Assembly (NCBI GenBank): GCA_030446525.1
Contig: JAUJNC010000141.1
Location: 1 to 12,896 of the forward strand
Origin: Armatimonadaceae bacterium
GTDB lineage: Bacteria > Armatimonadota > Armatimonadia > Armatimonadales > Armatimonadaceae
Reading direction: 5' to 3'
Length of the DNA stretch: 12,896 bases
Of the stretch, positions 6,860-12,896 are shown piece by piece. The stretch's first letter is position 1; each line of letters opens with the position of its first letter. Under the pieces are notes generated by a model, which was given only the letters and a program-made list of their open reading frames with translations, was not told where the DNA came from and did not search any database. A program made the position numbers and the translations under genes.

Positions 6860-9849
6860 TCACGGCCGGTAGTTGATCCACATCGGCGAAGGCCAGGCCA
6901 GCCCCGCCCGTCTTCCTGCTCCAGGCTGACGGACGTAGTAGTAGCTGGTACCGGCCTTGGCCGCGTTTGTCCCATCCGAGTCATGTCCACCTGCGCCTTG
7001 TTCGGCGTGGCGGTGTGGACGACCTTGTTGTCTTTGACCACGACCACCTGCTTGACGGGGCGCGTGCCCACCGCCCGGATTTGCAGCCGGGGCGCCTCCT
7101 GGTCTCGAACTCGTCCCCCATGGGGATGGTCGCCGCTGCGCACTCCAGCACGATGTTGTCGGTGGCGCCGTAGCAGTGGCGCTTCTTGAACCCGTCCAGG
7201 ATCGCCTCGCGGGTGAGGCTTTTCGGCGTAGACGATGGCGTACGAGATGTGGGTGGAGATGGTCCGACGACGATTGGAAGCCGAGCCGGTAGCCTTTGGC
7301 CCAGGCGTTCCACATAGCCGGCGGGCTGGTAGCCGCCCTGCGAATCGTTGAGGAGTTGCTGCAGGGCGCCCCCAGGTACTCGTAGTTCTGGCGGTCGCCC
7401 TGGTAGATCTCCACGAAGGGCTCGACGCCTTGGGGTCGTTGTCGCGCCAGTCGGTGCCCATGTCCGTGGCCGACGTGTGCGACGCGCAGATGCCGTCGAA
7501 GGCGCGCAGGTATTTGGTGTCGATCTGGGTGTCGCCCGGCGCCCCGCCATTGGGCTGGTGCCCGGCCCGGCGCGGGAGCGGGCGGAAGCCGCGCTGGGCG
7601 AACATCACGGTGCGGTGCCCGTCCGGATAGCGGACGCTGCGCTCGTAGGTATGCATCGGGGTGAACTTCGCCGCCAGCCGGAAGGCGTCCGTGAGCTTTT
7701 GTGTCAGCCACCAGGTGTACTCTCGCCCGCCGCCGTTATCGTGGTCCCCGTTGCCGATCCAGTCCATGTAGGCGACGTCCAGGCCGTAGCGCCACATGTC
7801 GATGAGCGGACCGTCCCCGCCCCCGTCGCCGGAGATCTCGGTGTGGCGGTGGAACTCCCCGCGCAGCAGCTGGTAGGTTTTGCCGGCCGCGCGCACGCGG
7901 AAACCACGGATCCGGGCCACGTCCGCTCGTTCGGCGCCCACCCCGGGCTCGGCGCCGCGCCCGGTCCCCGCCCGAAGGTCACCCGCCTCCGCGACTAGGG
8001 CCGGCGCGTCGGCGCGACCCAGGGAGCCTGCGCCAAGGGGGGAAACGTACAGCGCGAAGCGCAGATCGCGGCCGGCGGCGCGGTTGCGCCCGTCGCTCGA
8101 GTGCACCATATACGGCAAGCCGCCCGGGCCGTCCGCGACCAGGGTGGGGCGGTTATCCAGCAGCCCGTCGGAAAGGGGGACGACCGTGGCGGGCGTCCAG
8201 GTGTTGCCCTCATAGGAGGTCACGAAGGAGAGCCAGGTGCTCCCGGCGGGGGTCAGCAGCTCGGGCAGCGGGCGGCGGAAGGAAAGGAACACGCGTCCGC
8301 TCCGGTCGGTGCCCAGCCGCGGGAAGCTCGCCGCGAAGGCCGCCCGCCGCCGCGCCGCCTGGCCCAGGGTCTGCGCCGCGTCACCCGGCGGCTGCGGCAT
8401 ACCGATGGGGAGGACCGCGGACAGATCGCCCGCCGTGCGGTGGGGCTTGCCGTTCACATAGCAGCGCACGCCGACCGTGTGGTCGCGGTAAAGCGGGACG
8501 CCCGGCGCGTTGTCCCGGATCACATACCCGAAATCCTTGCCCCAGCCCTCGGGGGCCTCTTCCCACGCTACCCAAACACGGTTGTTGTTATCGCACACCA
8601 GGCTGGGGCGGGCCTCGAAGCGGGCCGTCTCCGCCACCGCTATCACCCCCCCGAGCTTGCCGCTTGTCACCTGGCGCATTCTTATGTCGTAGTTGCCCCG
8701 GTCGTAGGTGTCCCAGGCGACGTGGACGACCCCGTCCGGGCCGCAGGCGATCTGGGGATCCCAATCATTCTGCGGGCTGTTGCTCACCGTGAGCGGCCCC
8801 ACCCAGCGGTCGCTGCCGGGCGCGACGGAGCCGAGGAGGATGTCGGCGTTCCCGCCCCGGAAGCCCTGCCATGCCAGCCAGATGTTTCCCCGGTCATCGC
8901 GCGCCAGGGCGGGGTGCAGATCCGGGCCGGGGTCCGTGGTGAGGCGCAGGGTCTTTGACAGAGCGCCGTCGCGGTAGCGGCGCGCGTAAAGGTCCCAGTT
9001 GTTCTCCTTGTTCTGCGCCCACACCACCCAGACGTTGCCGTCCCTGTCCGCCGCGACCGCCGGCCGGTAGACGTCCTGGCCCGGGTCGGTGAGATCGGCG
9101 ACAGGGGACCAGGCCGCCGCGCTCCCCTCCGGGGATAGCCGCGCCAGCCGCACCTGGTCGCCGTTGCCCCGGGGCCGCAGGAAGTCGAACGAATCCGGTT
9201 CCTGCTGCATCGGGCGCGTGTGGGCCGTCTCCGCCTTCCCGTGGCGGTAGGAGACATACGCCACCCAGAGCGTCCCGTCCCTGCCCGCGGCGGCGGCGGG
9301 GAAGTCGTCCTCCGTCGGCGCCGCCGTGAGCGGGAAATCGGGGGGCACGCGCTCCGCGGACGCGGCGCCATCGAGGAACTCCTCGCCCCTGCCGAGGGCG
9401 AGCCGGGACGGGTTGAAACGGAACTCACCCTTCGGCGTGGTCACCCGCACTTCAGTCTGCGGGGTCGTTTTCAGGACCGCGACGACCCCGTTGGCGGCCA
9501 CGGGGGTGACGACGTTCGGGCGCTGCCCGGCCCGCCGCTGCTGACGGCGCGTGGACGCCTTCCAGCTAGCTGGGCCGGTGATCTGGTCCGCCTGCCGGAA
9601 GCGCCACCCGTCCAGCCGGAGGAGAGAACCGTTGCTTACGGTGAGCGAGCCGTCCCATGCGGCGGGCTCGGTGTCTTTGCGCCCGAGGAGGATGCGGACC
9701 CCCACCGCGGCGGGCTCGATCCGCACGGCCCCTTTCGCACCGGGAGAGCGCCCGGCCTCCTGGCCCCGGACGTAGCGCGCGATCCCGATGCTCGCCCCCA
9801 ACGCGAAGCATAACGCGATGACCACCCACAGTGTCCGCAGTTTCCGCAT
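6860..9849 (-). CDS. Signal-anchored beta-propeller plus DUF3604 (PHP-like) protein, 3' part frameshifted
   Basis: The start ATG at 9849 is preceded by GGGAGG eight bases upstream. Residues 5-24 are a hydrophobic signal or anchor. Residues about 180-580 contain at least six propeller-like repeats with a D-x-x-G-x-x-W/H-V-A-W core (for example DRDGNVWVVWAQNKENNWDL and DDRGNIWLAWQGFRGGNADI). From about residue 660 a DUF3604/PHP-like metal-hydrolase domain begins: GEFHRHTEISGDG (H667, H669), GNGDHDNGGG (701-704), SHTSATDMGTDW (790 on). The frame breaks at about 7430, after residue 807. The rest can be read by hopping frames: VEPFVEIYQGDRQNYEYLGA, ILDGFKKRHCYGATDNIVLE, PVKQVVVVKDNKVVHT, and AGLAWPSPMWINYRP ending at the TGA 6860-6862. 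It is likely extracytoplasmic. The substrate is unknown; a phosphoesterase-like role is only suggested by the histidine/aspartate pattern. Confidence 0.8.
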
Positions 9850-9922
9850 GGCTTCAGCCTCCCGATGTCGTCACCCGTGCTACTGTTCACCCCGGGCCCA
9901 TGGATTCCTTCTTATACGTCCG

Positions 9923-10996
9923 TCATTCGTCCCCTGTGTCGCGGATACGTTCGGCGATGCGGTGGATAACACCTGCCGTTTGTGCGCGCCCGGCCAAAAT
10001 CAGGCCGAGCTTGTCGCCCGCCAGCGACCCGGCGACGTACACGCCCGGGACGTTCGTCTCGAACGTCGCCGGGTTGCGGGCCGGGCGCCCGTCCGGCCCG
10101 GGGCAAAGGCCCAGGCGGCGGAACAGGGACAGATCCCCGCGCTGACCGAGCAGGGCGAAGACGAAGCGCGCCGGGACCGGATACGGCTCGCCCGTCGGCC
10201 GGCTGCCCAGCGGATGACCCGGGTCGTACTCGGCGGTCTGCAGCCAGGCGGCCTGCGGCTCGATGCGGGCGACGATAACCCCGGTGTGCAGGGCGAGCTT
10301 TTTCTCCTCGGCGGCGAACTCCAGGTCGCGCAGCGCGAGGGGGTGCAGGTGGCTTTGCCACGCCACGGGCGGGCGGCGCATCGCCAGCGTGACCCGCGCA
10401 GGCGCCCCGGCCAGGATCAGCGCCGCATTGACGGCCGAGTTGCCGCCGCCGACGACGAGCACGTCCATGCCGAAGTACTCGGTGGGCTCGTAGAAGCGGC
10501 TGGCGACGTGCGGCAGCCCGGCGCCGGGACAGGAGAGACGCACCGGCACGTTCCACACGCCGGAAGCCAGCACGACGAAACGGCCCCGGTAGGCGCGCGT
10601 TTCCTCGCCGTTCGGTTCCAGTACCGTCCGGACGACAAAACATCCGCCCGCGCGCCGGATGTCCGTGATGCGCTCCCACAGGGAAAGGTTGAGGTTGCGG
10701 TACGCGGCGACGGCCCGGTAATAGGGCAGAAGGTCCTCGCGGGCGGGTTTCTCGCCGCCGCGCATCGGAAACGGCACTCCCCCGACGGCCATCTCATCCG
10801 GGGGGGAGAAGAAGCGCAGCGTTTGCGGGTAGTCCACAAAAGAGTGCGCCAGCCCTCGTCGCTCCAGGATGCGGTGCGAAAGGCCAAGATCCTGCGCGGT
10901 GCAGGCCGCATGCAGGCCGGCAGGCCCGGCGCCCACGATGAGGACATCCGTCACTTCGGCGCATGGCCCGGCGTTCTCGTTCGCCGCCTTACTCAT
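9923..10996 (-). CDS. ypdA: YpdA-family FAD/NAD(P) thiol-redox reductase (bacillithiol-disulfide reductase-like)
   Basis: The gene encodes 357 residues from ATG 10996; GGGAGGAG at 11007-11014 precedes it by 10 nt. An upstream in-frame ATG at 11077 was not chosen because it would lie above the -10 box. Residues 17-30 (DVLIVGAGPAGLHA) are the FAD dinucleotide motif, 179-188 (VLVVGGGNSA) the NAD(P)H motif, and 315-329 (NVPGVYVAGSLAGDK) the second FAD-contact region. YPQTLRFFSPPDEMAVGGVP and the following KPAREDLLPYYRAVA resemble YpdA. There is no C-x-x-C pair, also as in YpdA, which reduces bacillithiol disulfide with NADPH. A related flavoprotein with another disulfide substrate cannot be excluded. 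It heads the minus-strand operon, 73 nt before the DUF3604 gene; I see no terminator in that gap. Confidence 0.82.
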   Translation of the reverse strand: MSKAANENAGPCAEVTDVLIVGAGPAGLHAACTAQDLGLSHRILERRGLAHSFVDYPQTLRFFSPPDEMAVGGVPFPMRGGEKPAREDLLPYYRAVAAYRNLNLSLWERITDIRRAGGCFVVRTVLEPNGEETRAYRGRFVVLASGVWNVPVRLSCPGAGLPHVASRFYEPTEYFGMDVLVVGGGNSAVNAALILAGAPARVTLAMRRPPVAWQSHLHPLALRDLEFAAEEKKLALHTGVIVARIEPQAAWLQTAEYDPGHPLGSRPTGEPYPVPARFVFALLGQRGDLSLFRRLGLCPGPDGRPARNPATFETNVPGVYVAGSLAGDKLGLILAGRAQTAGVIHRIAERIRDTGDE

Positions 10997-11057
10997 CTCG
11001 ATCTTTCTCCTCCCGCCGCCGGCAGCAGATCCCGGCCTCCTTTGAGGTGCGCTCCCT

Positions 11058-11063
11058 ATTATA
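11058..11063 (-). promoter_or_regulatory. Candidate -10 box of the ypdA-led operon
   Basis: The minus strand reads TATAAT here, a perfect sigma-70 type -10 hexamer in otherwise GC-rich sequence, about 62 nt upstream of the ypdA-like ATG. No good -35 hexamer is seen 16-18 nt further upstream. A perfect AAAGGAGG lies in the predicted leader at 11036-11043 but has no suitable start codon after it; the nearer GGGAGGAG serves the gene. Confidence 0.45.
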
Positions 11064-11071
11064 GCCCAAGT

Positions 11072-11190
11072 TGCCACGTTCTACTGCTCGATGCGGCGGC
11101 AGCATGGCGGGAAGGGGCGTCAAGGCGATCCCTGCCCTGTTCCTCGTGGGCAAGAACGGGCAGATCGTCCGTCAGTGGACGGGCAGGTTC
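11072..11190 (+). pseudogene. Decayed 3' tail of a YHS-thioredoxin (TlpA-like) paralogue
   Basis: The stretch 11114-11185 matches 962-1033 of the intact YHS-thioredoxin gene over 72 nt with five mismatches, both on the plus strand. It encodes GVKAIPALFLVGKNGQIVRQ then WTGR, including the cis-proline region. Homology continues weakly upstream to about 11072 (V-L-L-L-D before a W, matching I-L-L-D in the intact copy), but with a 2-nt deletion that breaks the frame at about 11112. The C-x-x-C half is absent. By chance the tail's frame stays open into the downstream arsR gene. It is a remnant, not a working gene. Confidence 0.8.
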
Positions 11191-11225
11191 GAAGGGGCCG
11201 GGGTGAGCTCACCCCGGCCCCTTCG
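11190..11225 (+). terminator. Perfect 36-bp palindrome, probable hairpin terminator
   Basis: The left arm CGAAGGGGCCGGGGTGAG is followed immediately by its exact reverse complement, with no spacer; the centre is GAGCTC. It begins at the end of the thioredoxin remnant. No T-run follows, so it is either a GC-rich intrinsic terminator of the older gene or a structural or protein-binding site. In RNA a small loop would have to open at the centre. Confidence 0.55.
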
Positions 11226-11250
11226 CTATACACGGCTGGTGTGGTATAAC
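11222..11250 (+). promoter_or_regulatory. Candidate arsR-ATPase promoter with TSS at the start codon
   Basis: TATAAC at 11245-11250 is a good -10 hexamer; a weak -35 (TTCGCT, 11222-11227) lies 17 nt upstream. The ATG is at 11257-11259, only 6 nt after the -10 box, and no Shine-Dalgarno sequence precedes it. Transcription would begin at or beside the ATG, predicting a leaderless mRNA. The -35 overlaps the end of the palindrome. Confidence 0.45.
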
Positions 11251-11255
11251 TTACA

Positions 11256-11273
11256 TATGAACATCCCTTCATA
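11256..11273 (+). promoter_or_regulatory. Candidate ArsR-family operator
   Basis: A perfect inverted repeat TATGAA-N6-TTCATA overlaps the start codon and the predicted transcription start. SmtB/ArsR-family repressors bind AT-rich imperfect palindromes containing a TGAA-N-TTCA type core at their own promoters, so self-repression is plausible. The location is seen in the sequence; binding is inferred. Confidence 0.4.
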
Positions 11274-11667
11274 CATCGCACAGGAGCGAGACGTTCCGGC
11301 CTGCCTGGATGCCGACGTCTGTGACGTGCCCAGCGTCGACGAGAACCTGGTCGCGGCGCTGCGCCCGGGCAACCTGGGCTTGAACGACGCCGGCCACCTC
11401 GCCGAGATCTTCGCGGCGCTTTCCGACCCGACGCGGCTGCGCCTGCTCGATGCCCTTTCGCGCGCCGACGAGATGTGCGTGTGCGACCTGTGCGCCCTCC
11501 TCAACCTGCGCCAATCGAACGTGTCCCACCAGCTGCGCCTGCTGCGCGCCCTGCGCCTGGTCAAGAACCGGCGCGCGGGCCGGCTCGTCTTCTACGCGCT
11601 CGATGACGATCACGTCCGCCGTCTGCTCTGCGAGGGGCTGGACCACGTGCGCGAGGGAAGACGATAA
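11257..11667 (+). CDS. ArsR/SmtB-family metal-responsive repressor (CadC/CzrA-like)
   Basis: The gene encodes 136 residues. The winged-helix core starts at about 46 (HLAEIFAALSDPTRLRLLDA); the recognition helix is QSNVSHQLRLLRALRLV (86-102) and the wing NRRAGRLVFYAL. Both known metal sites are present. C74 and C76 of C-V-C-D-L, with C16 and C22 near the N-terminus, resemble the CadC Cd/Pb site (alpha3N). D117, H119, H130 and E133 match the SmtB/CzrA zinc site (alpha5) in exact spacing. It likely represses the ATPase gene that follows after 2 nt and releases DNA on Cd, Pb or Zn. The start was chosen at ATG 11257 for the promoter geometry; GTG 11239 in the same frame lies upstream of the -10 box. 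The frame is open upstream into the thioredoxin remnant, which I do not take as part of the protein. Confidence 0.9.
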   Translation: MNIPSYIAQERDVPACLDADVCDVPSVDENLVAALRPGNLGLNDAGHLAEIFAALSDPTRLRLLDALSRADEMCVCDLCALLNLRQSNVSHQLRLLRALRLVKNRRAGRLVFYALDDDHVRRLLCEGLDHVREGRR

Positions 11668-11669
11668 GC

Positions 11670-12896
11670 ATGCCGACCCCGGGCAAAAGCGAACAAGCCG
11701 TTTCGGTGCCGCTGCCCCGGGGCGCCGATCTCGCGTGCCGCCTTTGCGCCGACCGGCTTGTCCAGGCCGTCTGCGCCCTGCCCGGGGTCGAGAAGGCCCG
11801 CGTCGACGCGCCCTCGGCGACACTGGCCGTGGTCGTGGACCCGGCCCGGGTGTCCCCGGAAGCCGTTTCCCGCGAGGCGCAGAAGATCGGCGCCGACCTG
11901 GCGCGGCAGTTCGGCCACCGCACCTACCGGGTCGGCGGCATGGACTGCGCCGACTGCGCCCGCTCGATCGAAAAAAGCGTGGGGACGCTGCCGGGCGTCT
12001 TGTCGGCGACCGTGAACTTCCCCACCGCACGGATGCGGATCGAATACCGGACGGACACGGTCGGCGTGGAGCAGGTCGCCGCGCGCGCCCGCGCGCTCGG
12101 CTTCACCGTGGAGGTGGCGGAGGGCGCGCGCGGCGGCGCGGCCGAGGCGGAACCCTTGCCCCGGCGCCGGCGCCTGCTTGCCGGCCGCGCGCGGGTCGCC
12201 TTGTCCGGGCTCTTGTTGCTCCTGGGGCTGCTCTGGGAGTACGGCTTCCATGCGCCGCCCGTCTGGGCGAACGCCTTTCTGGGCGCGAGCGTGCTGGTGG
12301 GCGGCGCGGGCTTCGCGCTCGCGGGCATACACGCGCTCCGGACGCGCACGGTGGGCACGAACCTGCTGATGACCGTCGCCGCGGGGGGTGCGGTCGCCCT
12401 GGGGCACTGGGAGGAGGCGGCGGCGGTCGTGTTCCTGTACGCGCTGGGCGAAGCGCTGGAGGGCGCGGCGATGGAGCGCACGCGGGGGTCGCTGCGCGCC
12501 CTGATCGACGCCGCCCCGGCGCAGGCCGTGGTGCAGCGGGATGCGCTCCGGGAAGAGACCGTCCCGGCGGCGGAGCTTGCGGTGGGCGATGTGATGGTCC
12601 TGAAGCCCGGCGCGAAGGTCGCCGCGGACGGCGTCGTCGTTTCGGGGACCTCGGCCGTCTCCGAGGCGGCCATCACCGGCGAGTCGCTGCCGCGCACCAA
12701 GGGGCGCGGCGACGTGGTCTATGCCGGGTCCCTCAACGGCAACGGGGCGCTGCTCGCGCGCGTGACCGCGCCGGTCTCGGATTCGACCCTCGCCCGCATC
12801 CTCCACCTGGTGGAAGAGGCCCAGGCGCAGAAGGCCCCCACGCAGGCGCTCGTCGAGCGGTTCGGGCGCGTTTACACGCCCCTCGTGCTGGCCGCG
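11670..12896 (+). CDS. P1B-type Cd/Zn/Pb-translocating ATPase (CadA/ZntA-like), N-terminal 409 residues
   Basis: The gene starts at ATG 11670, 2 nt after the arsR stop, and is still open at the window end. It has two N-terminal metal-binding domains: a divergent one with C23-R-L-C26 (lacking the usual G-M-x-C context) and a canonical HMA domain with GGMDCADC (C93, C96) and GVLSATVNF. Membrane helices follow from about 174, then LMTVAAGGAVALGHWEEAAA, VVFLYALGEALEG, the actuator domain VGDVMVLKPGAKVAADGVVV with TGES at 336-339, then SDSTLARILHLVEEAQAQKA. The order and the WEEAAAVVFLY helix fit Cd/Zn/Pb exporters rather than copper pumps. The C-P-C helix and the phosphorylation site lie beyond the window. 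The linker at 150-168 is rich in Arg and Ala. Coupling with the sensor gene indicates metal-inducible efflux. Confidence 0.9.
   Translation, partial: MPTPGKSEQAVSVPLPRGADLACRLCADRLVQAVCALPGVEKARVDAPSATLAVVVDPARVSPEAVSREAQKIGADLARQFGHRTYRVGGMDCADCARSIEKSVGTLPGVLSATVNFPTARMRIEYRTDTVGVEQVAARARALGFTVEVAEGARGGAAEAEPLPRRRRLLAGRARVALSGLLLLLGLLWEYGFHAPPVWANAFLGASVLVGGAGFALAGIHALRTRTVGTNLLMTVAAGGAVALGHWEEAAAVVFLYALGEALEGAAMERTRGSLRALIDAAPAQAVVQRDALREETVPAAELAVGDVMVLKPGAKVAADGVVVSGTSAVSEAAITGESLPRTKGRGDVVYAGSLNGNGALLARVTAPVSDSTLARILHLVEEAQAQKAPTQALVERFGRVYTPLVLAA

Noticed and set aside
11071..11667. One continuous plus-strand frame joining the thioredoxin tail to the ArsR repressor as a fusion protein
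   Set aside because: The tail lacks the catalytic C-x-x-C half, a perfect palindrome and a -10 box lie between, and the repressor has a complete N-terminus from ATG 11257. The shared frame is most likely chance in GC-rich DNA.
11269..12806. Long minus-strand open frames opposite arsR and the cadA-like gene
   Set aside because: Compositionally Arg/Gly/His-rich antisense shadows; the plus-strand genes carry clear motifs throughout.
1..12896. CRISPR arrays, tRNA or rRNA genes, insertion sequences
   Set aside because: No regularly spaced repeats, tRNA-like cloverleaf sequence, rRNA core motifs or transposase motifs were noticed on reading.

Overview
GC-rich (about two-thirds by eye) bacterial window with dense coding on both strands. 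A YpdA-type bacillithiol-disulfide reductase, a YHS-thioredoxin protein and an apparently leaderless promoter fit lineages such as Armatimonadota, Deinococcota or Firmicutes-like groups. I cannot fix the phylum from sequence alone.

Layout. (1) 1-492, minus strand: the N-terminal part of a GNAT acetyltransferase running off the left edge, preceded by an orphan C-terminal piece of a second GNAT. (2) 493-1083, plus strand: a YHS-thioredoxin (TlpA/ResA-like) protein with no convincing 5' end. (3) 1105-10996, minus strand: a tightly packed six-gene block. In transcription order it holds a YpdA-like flavoprotein, a signal-anchored beta-propeller plus DUF3604 (PHP-like) protein, a P1B-type metal ATPase continuing in frame into an HflK-like SPFH domain, HflC, a second HflK-like protein, and a small membrane-anchored NTF2-like protein. 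Junctions are short or overlapping (73 nt, 4 nt, 1 nt, 4-nt ATGA overlap, 65-nt overlap), so one transcript from a TATAAT box at 11058-11063 is plausible. (4) 11072-11225: a decayed copy of the tail of the YHS-thioredoxin gene, ended by a perfect 36-bp palindrome. (5) 11222-12896, plus strand: an ArsR/SmtB-family repressor with both classes of metal ligands, apparently leaderless, followed after 2 nt by a Cd/Zn/Pb-type P1B ATPase with two HMA domains that runs off the right edge.

The theme is metal and thiol homeostasis. A standard sensor-plus-efflux pair (ArsR-CadA) lies head-to-head with an unusual operon in which a second metal ATPase is physically joined to an SPFH/HflK scaffold domain and co-transcribed with HflC, another HflK and a thiol-redox flavoprotein. 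I consider this ATPase-SPFH operon the most likely undescribed system here. A caveat is that about 5.4-7.44 kb carries many frameshifts across two neighbouring genes while flanking sequence is clean. This looks more like local sequence error than gene decay.
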